Positions 27,070 through 35,929 of a DNA stretch of 63,552 nucleotides are shown here, one piece after another (position 1 is the stretch's first letter; the number at the start of each line of letters is the position of its first letter). Origin of the DNA: Peptostreptococcaceae bacterium (lineage in GTDB: Bacteria; Bacillota; Clostridia; Peptostreptococcales; Acidaminobacteraceae). The notes below the pieces were generated by a model that had not been told where the DNA came from, made no database searches, and was given only the letters and a program-made list of their open reading frames with translations. Both the position numbers and the translations under genes were made by a program. The stretch spans positions 1 to 63,552 of the forward strand of contig JAMOQG010000011.1 in NCBI GenBank assembly GCA_027064135.1, read 5' to 3'.

Positions 27070-28065
27070 CTAAATTGCGATATTTAATAAAATACCTAAG
27101 TAAACAATATATGTTCCTAAAATAGCGAAGCCTTGTGATTTATAATTTTTTTCTTTTATTATTACTGGAAAAATAAATAGAAATGCCATTAGCAATGACA
27201 CCGGAATATCTAGTTTCAAGCTTTGTGCAACATCAACAAAGTTATGTCCCATAATATCAAATGAATATTTATTTATGATTAAACCATTTTCAGAAAAAAA
27301 TGATGCTGTTGGAATAATCAAAATATAGTTTAAAATATTAGCACCGATTATATTCCCAAGTCCAATATGATGATTACCTTTTACAATGGAACTAATCCCA
27401 GTAATTAATTCGGGTAAAGAAGTACCAAGTGCAACAAGTGTTAATGCAATAATACTTTCAGGAACATTAAAATGTTTTGCAATTATAACACCGTTGTCAA
27501 CTAAAAAATTAGCGCCAACAATGATAAATAATAGCCCAAAAACAAATTTTAAACCATTTTTAATAAGTGAATCAGTTGATTTATCAATTTCTTCAGAAAT
27601 AATTGTATTAGAATTTTTAGCTAATCTTATATTTAGAATAATATAAATTAATAAAAGTAAAAATAAAAAAACAGATTCATACTTAGAAATTACTAAATCA
27701 ATTGAAAAATAGAAAACACTAGAAATCGAAAAAATTAATAGAAGTCCTTTTTTAATATAGTTATTTCTATTAACTTCTCCTGATGCAAAAATTATAATTA
27801 GTGAAGCAACAAGTCCGGTATTACATATTGTAGAGCCTATGGCATTACCTATTGCTATATCGGAGATACCTTTTAAAGATGCATTAACAGACACAAATAA
27901 TTCCGGTAAAGTAGTTCCTAAACTAACTATAGTAGCTCCTATTATTATATGCGGAATTCCTGTAATCCCTGCTAGCCATACAGCAGCATCAACAAACCAA
28001 TCTCCACCTTTAATAATTAATATTAATCCAATTGCAAATAATAAATAAACTAAATACATATTCAT
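27070..28065 (-). CDS. Calcium/sodium antiporter family protein (CaCA, YrbG-like)
   Basis: A 331-residue membrane protein of the CaCA superfamily with about ten transmembrane segments in two homologous halves. Each half carries the ion-binding alpha repeat: GATIVSLGTTLPELFVS near residue 43 and ALTLVALGTSLPELITG near 203. These exchange Ca2+ (or K+) for Na+ or H+. It sits between yqeK and rsfS, where many Bacillota instead carry an LCP-family (LytR) gene. No specific tie to its ribosome and NAD-related neighbours is evident. Confidence 0.92.
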   Translation of the reverse strand: MNMYLVYLLFAIGLILIIKGGDWFVDAAVWLAGITGIPHIIIGATIVSLGTTLPELFVSVNASLKGISDIAIGNAIGSTICNTGLVASLIIIFASGEVNRNNYIKKGLLLIFSISSVFYFSIDLVISKYESVFLFLLLLIYIILNIRLAKNSNTIISEEIDKSTDSLIKNGLKFVFGLLFIIVGANFLVDNGVIIAKHFNVPESIIALTLVALGTSLPELITGISSIVKGNHHIGLGNIIGANILNYILIIPTASFFSENGLIINKYSFDIMGHNFVDVAQSLKLDIPVSLLMAFLFIFPVIIKEKNYKSQGFAILGTYIVYLGILLNIAI

Positions 28066-28074
28066 AAAAAACTC

Positions 28075-28635
28075 CTAATCTAATAATCTGTTTCTGAGTT
28101 CAACGCTTTCTACATAAAGTTTTTCTCCTTTTTCTAAAATATACTTAATTGATTTATCTAGTGCAACTATCATTGCTGCTTCCACATCAGTATAGGCTAG
28201 TTTTTTTATTTTATAATATCCACTAAATACTTTTCTATTTGGTTCTATTAAATCAGCTAAATATAAAATCATATCAAATTTTGACATATTTCTATCTGCA
28301 AAAGTATGATATCTAATTGAATTTAGAATTATTTCATCGGTTACATTGAATCTTTCTTTAATTAATTCAGCACCAACTGGCCCGTGACATAAATCTTTAG
28401 TATATATTAACATTGGATCTAAATCTAAATTATATTCTTTAACATATTCTCTTAATTTTTCATTTGAATACATTTTAGCATAATCATGCAAAAAACCTGC
28501 AATTTTAATTTTTTCAACATCTTCACCATGAATTTTAGCAAGTTCCATAGCAGTTTCCATAACACCTACTGAGTGTTTGTATCTAAATTTATCATTGGTT
28601 TTTAGCTCTTCAATAATCATATTAATATCTTTCAT
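28075..28635 (-). CDS. yqeK: YqeK, HD-domain Ap4A hydrolase
   Basis: YqeK enzymes are symmetrical diadenosine tetraphosphate (Ap4A) hydrolases of the HD superfamily. The 186-residue protein has the metal ligands in HSVGVMETA near residue 20, FLHDYAK (His-Asp pair) near 48 and CHGPVGAELI near 84, plus RYHTF near 108. It follows nadD by eight bases, the near-universal order in Bacillota, and they are cotranscribed. Confidence 0.94.
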   Translation of the reverse strand: MKDINMIIEELKTNDKFRYKHSVGVMETAMELAKIHGEDVEKIKIAGFLHDYAKMYSNEKLREYVKEYNLDLDPMLIYTKDLCHGPVGAELIKERFNVTDEIILNSIRYHTFADRNMSKFDMILYLADLIEPNRKVFSGYYKIKKLAYTDVEAAMIVALDKSIKYILEKGEKLYVESVELRNRLLD

Positions 28636-28642
28636 AAATCAC

Positions 28643-29251
28643 CTACCTATAATAATTCATTTCATTAATGTAATTTATTACATCGTTATCGACCATATAT
28701 TTCACTGATTTGTTATTCGAAATTCTTTTTCTAATATCTGTAGAGGATATTTGAATTAGTGGCATTTTAACAACTAAAATTTCTACATCAAATTCCTCAT
28801 TAAACGCAATAATCTTATTTTCTATTTCATTTTTATTAAATTCCGTTCTTTCAATACACACTAGTTTAACTAATTTAAAAATTTCTGTATAATCTTTCCA
28901 AGTATCAAAATTCATTAAAGAATCTGCACCAATAATAAAATAAATTTCTTTTCCCTTTAATTTACCGTTTAATAACATTTTTAAAGTATTAATCGAATAA
29001 TTTGTTGCAGAGTTATTAATTTCATAATCAAGAACATCAAGAAAATCATTATTTTTTGCAGAAATTTGACACATTTTCAATCTATCAATTCCACTTAATA
29101 AATTTTCACTAGTTTTATGTGGTGGATTTTCATTAGGTAAAAGATATACTTTATCAAGATATAATTCTTCATAAGCATATTGGCACATTAATATATGACC
29201 AAGATGTATTGGATTAAATGAACCGCCTAAAATTCCTACTTTATTATTCAT
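28643..29251 (-). CDS. nadD: Nicotinate-nucleotide adenylyltransferase
   Basis: NadD makes nicotinic acid adenine dinucleotide from NaMN and ATP in NAD synthesis. The 202-residue protein starts with the nucleotidyltransferase GGSFNPIHLGH motif (the HxGH type) and ends with ISSTDIRKRI, the ATP-binding signature. PNENPPHK near residue 40 contacts the nicotinate side in homologues. Complete, in the yhbY-nadD-yqeK order. Confidence 0.96.
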   Translation of the reverse strand: MNNKVGILGGSFNPIHLGHILMCQYAYEELYLDKVYLLPNENPPHKTSENLLSGIDRLKMCQISAKNNDFLDVLDYEINNSATNYSINTLKMLLNGKLKGKEIYFIIGADSLMNFDTWKDYTEIFKLVKLVCIERTEFNKNEIENKIIAFNEEFDVEILVVKMPLIQISSTDIRKRISNNKSVKYMVDNDVINYINEMNYYR

Positions 29252-29253
29252 AG

Positions 29254-29550
29254 TTATGCTCTAGGTAACTTAATAACCGCTTCCTCGCTATTAGGTCTAT
29301 ATAATACTAATTTTTTACCAATTGCCTGAACGAAATCAGCATTTAATTTTTCTGCTAATTCATTTGCAACTTCCTTTGGTGTCATATAATTATTATTTAA
29401 AATATTAATTTTAACTAGTTCGTGATCTTCCAAAGTTTTATCTAATTGCTCAATGAAATTATCTGATAAGCCATCTTTTCCAATTTGTAAAAGTGGATTT
29501 AACTTATTTGCCATTTTTTTTAAGTAACTTCTTTGTTTTCCATTTATCAT
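29254..29550 (-). CDS. yhbY: YhbY-type CRM-domain RNA-binding protein
   Basis: A 98-residue CRM-domain protein. YhbY associates with pre-50S ribosomal particles. It shows GKQRSYLKKMA at the N-terminus, the QIGKDGLSDNFI loop and a LVLYR strand, with the GxxG-type loop typical of the fold. I use the ATG after AAGGAG; a TTG six codons earlier overlaps that ribosome site. Cotranscribed with obg upstream and nadD downstream. Confidence 0.93.
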   Translation of the reverse strand: MINGKQRSYLKKMANKLNPLLQIGKDGLSDNFIEQLDKTLEDHELVKINILNNNYMTPKEVANELAEKLNADFVQAIGKKLVLYRPNSEEAVIKLPRA

Positions 29551-29560
29551 ATTTTTCTCC

Positions 29561-30835
29561 TTATTCAATATATTCTAATTCGTAACCTTCAATATTGACA
29601 AGATCTCCATCTTCTATTCCCATTTTTCTTAAACGATCTAAAACATTTTTATGCTCAAGAACTCTATGAAATCGACGCATAGATTCAAGATTATCAAAGT
29701 CAGTTGAGAAAACTAATCTATCCATTGAAGTGCCAGTAACATAATAAATACCGCGTTTTACTTCTATGTCGATTACTGAAGCTTCTTTTTCTTCAAAAGT
29801 AACAATAAGTTCAGAATCATCAAATAATGGTATTACTTCAACAGTATCTAATAATTCAGTTGCTCGTTTTAATAATGAATTAATTCCTTTGCCGGTAGCT
29901 GCAGAAATCGGAAAAACCTCAATCCCTCTTTTATTCATTTCTTCAGTAAAAACTTTTAAATTATCGTTATCCTCACTTAAAAGATCAATTTTATTAGCTG
30001 CAACTATTTGAACTCTTTTTGCTAATTGTTCATTATAATGCTCAAGTTCAGCATTAATTTCATCAAAATCTTTAATTGGATCCCTTCCTTCAATACCAGA
30101 AACATCTACAAAATGAATTAAAATTTTAGTTCTTTCAACATGTCTTAAAAACTCAAAACCAAGTCCAATCCCTTTTGAAGCTCCATTTATTAAGCCGGGT
30201 ATATCTGCAATAACAAAAGATTTTCCTGGTATTGAATTCACTACACCTAAATTTGGTTTAATTGTTGTAAAATGATAATTTGCAATTTTTGGTGTTGCAT
30301 CAGTAGAATTCGAAAGAAAAGTTGATTTTCCAACATTTGGGAAACCTAAAAGACCTACATCTGCAATAAGTTTTAACTCTATTGTAACTTCCTTTTCTTC
30401 ACCTGAAAATCCAGGTTCACTAAAGTTTGGAGTTCTTCTTGTTGGAGTTGCAAATTTTCTGTTTCCACGTCCACCACGTCCACCTTTAGCAATTACTGCT
30501 TCTTCACCTGGTTCAGTTAAATCTGCAATAATAATATCATTTTCATCTTTTACAATAGTTCCAGGAGGCACAGGTAAAATTAAATCCTTACCACTTTTGC
30601 CATAGCAACTTTTCTTTTGACCGTGTTGACCACTTTCTGCTTCAAATTTATGTTTGAATTTAAAATCCATTAATGTTCTCATTCCGGAATTAACTTTGAA
30701 AATTACGCTTCCGCCTCTTCCACCGTCTCCACCATCTGGACCACCATCTGGAACATATTTTTCTCTTCTAAAAGCTTTAGAGCCGTCTCCACCTCTACCA
30801 CCGATAACTTTTACTGTTATTTTATCTATAAACAT
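29561..30835 (-). CDS. obg: GTPase Obg
   Basis: Obg is an essential GTPase for 50S maturation and stress and sporulation signalling. The 424-residue protein has the glycine-rich Obg fold (GGRGGDGSKAFRREK onward, residues 1-157), a G domain with GFPNVGKST, the DIPGLI switch and NKID, and a C-terminal OCT domain (about 345-424), as in Bacillus Obg. It has its own leader after the rpmA terminator and starts the obg-yhbY-nadD-yqeK-antiporter-rsfS run. Confidence 0.97.
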   Translation of the reverse strand: MFIDKITVKVIGGRGGDGSKAFRREKYVPDGGPDGGDGGRGGSVIFKVNSGMRTLMDFKFKHKFEAESGQHGQKKSCYGKSGKDLILPVPPGTIVKDENDIIIADLTEPGEEAVIAKGGRGGRGNRKFATPTRRTPNFSEPGFSGEEKEVTIELKLIADVGLLGFPNVGKSTFLSNSTDATPKIANYHFTTIKPNLGVVNSIPGKSFVIADIPGLINGASKGIGLGFEFLRHVERTKILIHFVDVSGIEGRDPIKDFDEINAELEHYNEQLAKRVQIVAANKIDLLSEDNDNLKVFTEEMNKRGIEVFPISAATGKGINSLLKRATELLDTVEVIPLFDDSELIVTFEEKEASVIDIEVKRGIYYVTGTSMDRLVFSTDFDNLESMRRFHRVLEHKNVLDRLRKMGIEDGDLVNIEGYELEYIE

Positions 30836-30856
30836 ATTACACCTCTCTTTAATAGC

Positions 30857-30885
30857 ACATATAAATGGAAAATGGACTTATATGT
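30857..30885 (-). promoter_or_regulatory. Hairpin in the obg leader
   Basis: A nine-pair stem (ACATATAAG with TTTATATGT, one G-U) lies about 20-50 bases before the obg ATG, close to its AGAGAGG ribosome site. It might be regulatory or incidental in AT-rich DNA. Confidence 0.3.
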
Positions 30886-30944
30886 AATATTAATCGCTAT
30901 ATAAATATTACAACTTATTAAAATTTTCCAGTTGTTAAATAAAG

Positions 30945-30978
30945 CAAAAAAAATGTCCATCAAAATCAGGATGGACAT
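30945..30978 (-). terminator. Terminator of rplU-prp-rpmA
   Basis: A nine-bp stem (ATGTCCATC/GATGGACAT, 8-nt loop) followed by eight T on the minus strand, directly after rpmA. Confidence 0.87.
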
Positions 30979-30985
30979 CTATTTT

Positions 30986-31267
30986 CTATGCTTCGTATAT
31001 ACTTACTTTTTTTTGTTTTTTATTTTTTCTTTCAAATCTTACTACTCCATCTGTCATAGCAAATAAAGTATCGTCTCCACCTCTGCCTACATTTGTACCA
31101 GGGTGTATTTTTGTTCCTCTTTGTCTTACAAGTATACTACCTGCAGATACTCTCTGTCCATCAGCTCTTTTTACACCAAGACGTTTAGACTCACTATCTC
31201 TACCATTTCGTGAACTACCTACACCTTTTTTACTGGAAAATAACTGAAGATTAAATCCTTTTATCAT
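30986..31267 (-). CDS. rpmA: Ribosomal protein L27, with Prp-cleaved N-terminus
   Basis: L27 lies near the peptidyl-transferase centre. The 93-residue product carries the Bacillota N-terminal extension [10 protein letters not shown] ahead of SSKKGVGSS. This extension is removed by the protease Prp, encoded directly upstream. In Staphylococcus the cut exposes the residue after the LQFF-type sequence; here cleavage after Phe10 is expected by analogy. The core [18 protein letters not shown] is standard. Ends in a strong terminator. Confidence 0.97.
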   Translation of the reverse strand: MIKGFNLQLFSSKKGVGSSRNGRDSESKRLGVKRADGQRVSAGSILVRQRGTKIHPGTNVGRGGDDTLFAMTDGVVRFERKNKKQKKVSIYEA

Positions 31268-31603
31268 TCAATTCACCTCCTGGTTAATTATGGTTATATA
31301 ATTTTTATACGAATTTTGAATTCCTTTTACACCGATCAAAAACGATTTAAAAAGCAATTCAACATCTTTATCAATATTTTTAGGATTAACTTTGATAAAA
31401 GTATGCCCAGCATCAATTTTGTAATCAAAATCCTTAAGATTTGTTAATTCATATATTGAAGCTAGAGTTGTTTGAGCTAATACTGAAACACCAGCACAAA
31501 CAATATCTTTACCATGTTCATCATAATGTGCATGTCCGGAAATATCGAAACCAACAATATCCTTTTTTGCTTTATAAATAACAACCACTAGATTATCGTT
31601 CAT
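31268..31603 (-). CDS. prp: Ribosomal-processing cysteine protease Prp
   Basis: Prp (YsxB family) removes the N-terminal extension of L27, an essential step in S. aureus. The 111-residue protein keeps the catalytic pair: His24 in GHAHYDEHG and Cys36 in VCAGVS. Its position between rplU and rpmA with almost no gap is the conserved arrangement, and the L27 here has the matching extension. Confidence 0.94.
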   Translation of the reverse strand: MNDNLVVVIYKAKKDIVGFDISGHAHYDEHGKDIVCAGVSVLAQTTLASIYELTNLKDFDYKIDAGHTFIKVNPKNIDKDVELLFKSFLIGVKGIQNSYKNYITIINQEVN

Positions 31604-31605
31604 AA

Positions 31606-31917
31606 TTATAAACTAATTGTTTCGATTTGAATCTTAGTATATGGTTGTCTGTGACCACGTTTCTTTCTGTAACCTTCTTTGTTTTTATATTTAAAAACGA
31701 TTACTTTTGGTCCTTTTCCATTTTCAATAACAGAAGCTTTAACTTTTGCTGATTCCACATAAGGGTTACCAACAGCTAATTCTCCATCTTTAGAAACAAG
31801 TAAGACATTATCAAAATCAATAGTTTCTCCTGCTTCAACTTCTAATTTTTCAATGAATAACTTATCACCTTCTTGAACTCTATATTGTTTTCCACCAGTT
31901 TCAATTACTGCGTACAT
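31606..31917 (-). CDS. rplU: Ribosomal protein L21
   Basis: A 103-residue large-subunit protein with [14 protein letters not shown] at its N-terminus and [19 protein letters not shown] near the C-terminus. GAGGAGGTG just upstream fixes the start; a GTG-type start further upstream would overlap it. It is the first gene of rplU-prp-rpmA and sits behind an L21 leader and an unusually perfect promoter. Confidence 0.98.
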   Translation of the reverse strand: MYAVIETGGKQYRVQEGDKLFIEKLEVEAGETIDFDNVLLVSKDGELAVGNPYVESAKVKASVIENGKGPKVIVFKYKNKEGYRKKRGHRQPYTKIQIETISL

Positions 31918-31924
31918 ATTGCAC

Positions 31925-31990
31925 CTCCTCATTTAAGACTCGCCAACAGCTAGGTAACTAAAAGTTTTTAACCCGTGTTGTGCGGTTACC
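31925..31990 (-). promoter_or_regulatory. Ribosomal protein L21 leader
   Basis: The minus-strand leader contains GGUAACCGCACAACACGGGUU and CUAGCUGUUGGCGAGUC, matching my memory of the conserved L21 leader RNA of Bacillota, which is thought to bind L21 for autogenous control. It lies entirely between the promoter start and the rplU ribosome site. Confidence 0.85.
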
Positions 31991-31996
31991 TCAAAT

Positions 31997-32025
31997 ATTA
32001 TATAGTATTTCACATCTAATGTCAA
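31997..32025 (-). promoter_or_regulatory. Perfect consensus promoter of rplU
   Basis: TTGACA, exactly 17 bases, TATAAT on the minus strand: a fully consensus vegetative promoter, about 30-60 bases upstream of the L21 leader core. Confidence 0.9.
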
Positions 32026-32053
32026 ACGCTATTTATAATAATATGTTAATAGG

Positions 32054-33385
32054 TTAAAATGGTTTATGAATAATATTAATAACATCTGAAATTACATATT
32101 TTATATGTAATTTGTTGCTATTTAAAAAATCATTATAAGACTGATTTGAATTTAAAAAGTCAATACAGTTTTTACTACAATTTACTTCAAGTTTTTTTGA
32201 TTTGCTAGTACGTATAATTTGTAATAATTTAGAAAATATAAGATCAGCTTCATACTTTGTATCTGAAAATAAATTATTTAAACTCTTATTTTTATATTGC
32301 TTTGTCATTTCTAATAAACCTGTTTTTGTGAATCCAAAAACATTAAACTTACTCTTATATTTATTAAGCTCATAATAAAATTCATTAATAAGTTTTTTCT
32401 GAAGAGCAGCATTTTTAAAATTAATAAGATCAATAATTATTATTCCGCTAATATTTCTAATATTTAATTGTTTAGCAATTTCTTTAAGTGCATATGAATT
32501 TACTTGATAAAGTCCATTTAAATTATTATTTGAAATGAATTTTCCTGAATTCACATCAATAACAGTTAAAGCTTCAGTATAATCAATTTTTAAATTTATA
32601 CCATTTTCTAAATATATAGTATCAGTATTTAAGTAAAATAAATCTTTTGAGAGTGATAAATTTTCCTTGTAAGTAATATTAAAATAATGATTGTCCATAG
32701 CTATTAATTCATCATAAATGTCCATTGAATTAACAGTAATGTTTTTGATTGAATAATAATAATCCATAATGAATTGAGTATATTCGTTATTTGTATTATA
32801 GACCATCTTATTACTAAGTCTATGAGATTTTTTTTGGTTGATTTCATCCCATATTACTAATAAATTCTTTAATTCTTCTACAATTTTGTCCGATTCAATG
32901 TTTACAGCATTGCTTCTTACAATAATTCCATAAGTTTGTCTAATTTTATCAAGTTTTTCAGATAATTCTCTTACTTTATTTCTATCAGTAATTTTTTTTG
33001 AAATATAAATTTTATTTCCATGTGGAAGTAAAACAACATTATTACTCGGAATTGAAACATCTTCAGAGATTTTCGCTCCTTTTTTATCAATTGAGTTTTT
33101 ACTAACTTGAACAATTATTTCATTTCCTAATTTATATTTGTTACTAATTTCTTTTAAAGTTAATTTACCTTTAATATCTTTAAAATCTAAATATGCATTT
33201 TTTTTTAATCCAATATCAATAAAAATAGATTTCATATTTGGTAAAATATTTATTATTTTACCAATATAAATGTTGCCAATTAAATTTTTATCTGAATTAA
33301 AAGCATAATTAAAATCGAAAAGTTCGGAATCTGTATTTAATTTTACCTTTGTTGAAAATATATTTTTATCAATAAATAATTCCAT
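32054..33385 (-). CDS. rng: RNase E/G family ribonuclease lacking the Zn-link
   Basis: A 443-residue member of the RNase E/G family with an S1 domain (GNIYIGKIINILPNMKSIFIDIG, about 37-59) and an RNase H-like/DNase I-like core. The two catalytic aspartates are present, Asp277 in TVIDVNSGKF and Asp319 in IIIIDLINF. The CPxCxG Zn-link that should follow LLEMTKQ is absent, replaced by an unrelated acidic stretch (about 365-443), so dimer or tetramer assembly must differ or be lost. It follows the TIGR03936 gene and precedes rplU, a common position in Clostridia. Confidence 0.85.
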   Translation of the reverse strand: MELFIDKNIFSTKVKLNTDSELFDFNYAFNSDKNLIGNIYIGKIINILPNMKSIFIDIGLKKNAYLDFKDIKGKLTLKEISNKYKLGNEIIVQVSKNSIDKKGAKISEDVSIPSNNVVLLPHGNKIYISKKITDRNKVRELSEKLDKIRQTYGIIVRSNAVNIESDKIVEELKNLLVIWDEINQKKSHRLSNKMVYNTNNEYTQFIMDYYYSIKNITVNSMDIYDELIAMDNHYFNITYKENLSLSKDLFYLNTDTIYLENGINLKIDYTEALTVIDVNSGKFISNNNLNGLYQVNSYALKEIAKQLNIRNISGIIIIDLINFKNAALQKKLINEFYYELNKYKSKFNVFGFTKTGLLEMTKQYKNKSLNNLFSDTKYEADLIFSKLLQIIRTSKSKKLEVNCSKNCIDFLNSNQSYNDFLNSNKLHIKYVISDVINIIHKPF

Positions 33386-33393
33386 ATAATCAC

Positions 33394-34101
33394 CTAAATT
33401 ATTGGGACTTGTTCTGAATTCACATTTTTAAATATTTCTTGTCTTTGAATATTGATAAACTCATCAGATAATTCAATATTTGCATATTCAATAAACTTTT
33501 TAACTATTACATCCGGTTGCAAATTGCCATTTGAACCTGTTTTAACATTGATTTTGAATATCATTTCTTTGTTATTTGTATTCAATAAAAAAACATTATT
33601 GATAAATTCAACTATATTTTTTGTTATTGGTTTTTTCTTTCTTCTAATTTTTTCCCAAATTATTTCATCTTGAGCTAAAAATTTATTTAATTTTTCTCTA
33701 ATATCATCTTCTTCATATTGTCTTTCAGTAGTTATTTTAAGAATATAAGATGCGTCACTTACAATTGCCATTATAGAGTTTTTAGCAGTTGAAAAAGTAG
33801 CATCAATAAATTTAATTCCTACCGGTAAAAACGATGGGTCAATTTCTGTTATTTTTCTTAAATCAAATTCTTCTGTAATTCTAACTTCAAAATATTCGCC
33901 TTTTGATGAAGTTCCAACTGATAATGGTGCAGCAAAAGCAATTTGAGGTTTTGGATTATATCCACTTGAATATTCTAAAGGAAGCTCAAGCCTTCTTAGT
34001 ATCCTTTGAATAATACCAGAAAGCTCTAAATGAGCTAAATACTTAGCATAATTAATTTTTTCATATTTAACTATTAATTTCAGGATAACAATCACCACCA
34101 A
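33394..34101 (-). CDS. TIGR03936-type protein (DUF2344), radical-SAM linked
   Basis: A 235-residue DUF2344 protein with KYLAHLELSGIIQRILRRLELPLEYSSGYNPKP split across residues 19-51, diagnostic of the family that occurs beside or fused to TIGR03960 radical SAM enzymes. Function is unknown; association with RNase G and ribosomal genes suggests an RNA or translation role. It overlaps the radical SAM gene by 35 bases. The start is uncertain: two GTG codons open the frame and no ATG with a good ribosome site is near. Confidence 0.85.
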   Translation of the reverse strand: MVVIVILKLIVKYEKINYAKYLAHLELSGIIQRILRRLELPLEYSSGYNPKPQIAFAAPLSVGTSSKGEYFEVRITEEFDLRKITEIDPSFLPVGIKFIDATFSTAKNSIMAIVSDASYILKITTERQYEEDDIREKLNKFLAQDEIIWEKIRRKKKPITKNIVEFINNVFLLNTNNKEMIFKINVKTGSNGNLQPDVIVKKFIEYANIELSDEFINIQRQEIFKNVNSEQVPII

Positions 34102-35920
34102 TAATTTGTTTGTTCACTCCGCAGTTAGTACAATAATTTCTGCAATCTGTTGTAAGTTTTACTTCTAAAGCTTTTTCATTTTCTTTAATTAAATATTCTT
34201 TAGTTACACCACAATCTAAATGATCCCATGGAAGAATTTCAGAATAATCTCTTGTTCTTGTGTTATAAAAATAAGGGTCAATATTTAATAATTCAAATGT
34301 TTCAAGCCATAAATCATAATTGAAATATTCTCTCCAAGCGTCAAATTTACATCCTTTTTCATATGCTTTTATGATAACTTCATTTAATTTTCTATCTCCT
34401 CTTGCAATTATTCCTTCTAAAGAACTTTCCCAAGATCCATGATAATTATAATTCACATTTCTATTAGTAATTTTTTCTTTTAAAAACTCATGTTTTTCAT
34501 TTAATTCTTCTACAGTATCTTGTCCAAACCACTGGAATGGTGTAAATGGTTTTGGTACAAAATTTGCTGTTGATATTGTAACAGTTGGTTTACCTTTTCT
34601 TAATGATTTATCAACGTTATAATACATTTCTATAGATTTTTCTCCTAAATCAGCAATACCTTGAATATCTTCATATGTTTCAGTAGGAAGCCCAAGCATA
34701 AAATACAATTTTACTCTTTTCCAACCATTTTCAAATATTTCTGATAAAGTTGATGTTAAATTTTCTTCAGTTACACCTTTATTTATTACATCTCTTAATC
34801 TTTGTGTTCCAGCTTCTGCTGCAAATGTTAAACCAGTTTTTCTTACTTTTTGAATGTCTTTTAGAATATCAACTGCAAAAGAATCAAGCCTTAATGAAGG
34901 AAGTGATAATCCAACTTTTTTAGATTCATACTTATCTACAAAATCAGTTACTATCCCTTTAACTTCACTGTGATCTAATGAACTTAATGATGAAAGAGCA
35001 ATTTCTTCAAATCCTGTATTTTTAATTAAAGTATCCATTTTTTCTAATATATCTTCTTTTGATCTTTCTCTAATAGGTCTATAAAGCATACCCGCTTGAC
35101 AAAATCTGCATCCTCTAGTACAGCCTCTAAATATTTCAATCATTGCTCTATCATGAATAACATCTTGAAAAGGAACAATAACTTTTTTTGGATAATAATA
35201 TCCATCAAAATTTCTAATAATTCTCTTTTTAATTAATTTAGGGACATCTTCAAAAGATGGTTTAAATTCTTTTATTGTTTTATCTTTATTATATGAAACT
35301 TCATATAATGAAGGTACATAAATACCTTCAATTTTTGAAGCTTCTCTTAAATAAGTTTTTTTTGTATAAGTATTCTCTTTTTTCATTAATTTATAAAGTT
35401 CTATTAATTCAATATTAACTTCTTCACCTTCGCCAATTACAAATAAATCAATAATTTCAGCTATTGGTTCAGGATTATAAGCATTCGGTCCACCAGCAAG
35501 AATTATAGGCATATCATCATCTCTATCCTTTGATCTAAATGGAATATTTGAAAGATCAAGCATTCCTAAAATATTTGTATATGATAATTCATATTGTAAC
35601 GTAAAACCAATAAAATCCATTTCTTTTAAAGGCGTCTTTGATTCCAAAGTAAAAAGTTCCATGTCATTTTTTCGAAGCTCATTTTCCATATCTTCCCATG
35701 GAGAAAATACCCTTTCACAAAATATATCATCTCTTTCATTTTTTAAATTATATAAAATTTGAAATCCTAAATACGACATTCCAATTTCATAAATATCAGG
35801 AAAAGCAAGAACAAATCTAACCATTCCTTCTGTAATTTCCTTATTATAACTATTAATTTCACCACCAATGTATCTTGATGGATTTTGAACATTTCTAAGT
35901 AATTTGTCTAGTTTTTCCAT
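34067..35920 (-). CDS. TIGR03960-type B12-binding-like radical SAM protein
   Basis: A 617-residue radical SAM protein with an N-terminal B12-binding-like domain (AGGPNAYNPEP near 142) and a radical SAM core whose cluster ligands are Cys267, Cys271 and Cys274 in FRGCTRGCRFCQAG. The C-terminus has an extra CRNYCTNCG cysteine group. The family (TIGR03960) is found with DUF2344; its reaction is unknown. The C-terminal 35 bases overlap the DUF2344 gene, which suggests strict coupling of the two proteins. AGAGGAG precedes the ATG. Confidence 0.9.
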   Translation of the reverse strand: MEKLDKLLRNVQNPSRYIGGEINSYNKEITEGMVRFVLAFPDIYEIGMSYLGFQILYNLKNERDDIFCERVFSPWEDMENELRKNDMELFTLESKTPLKEMDFIGFTLQYELSYTNILGMLDLSNIPFRSKDRDDDMPIILAGGPNAYNPEPIAEIIDLFVIGEGEEVNIELIELYKLMKKENTYTKKTYLREASKIEGIYVPSLYEVSYNKDKTIKEFKPSFEDVPKLIKKRIIRNFDGYYYPKKVIVPFQDVIHDRAMIEIFRGCTRGCRFCQAGMLYRPIRERSKEDILEKMDTLIKNTGFEEIALSSLSSLDHSEVKGIVTDFVDKYESKKVGLSLPSLRLDSFAVDILKDIQKVRKTGLTFAAEAGTQRLRDVINKGVTEENLTSTLSEIFENGWKRVKLYFMLGLPTETYEDIQGIADLGEKSIEMYYNVDKSLRKGKPTVTISTANFVPKPFTPFQWFGQDTVEELNEKHEFLKEKITNRNVNYNYHGSWESSLEGIIARGDRKLNEVIIKAYEKGCKFDAWREYFNYDLWLETFELLNIDPYFYNTRTRDYSEILPWDHLDCGVTKEYLIKENEKALEVKLTTDCRNYCTNCGVNKQIIGGDCYPEINS

Positions 35921-35929
35921 AATTCTCCT

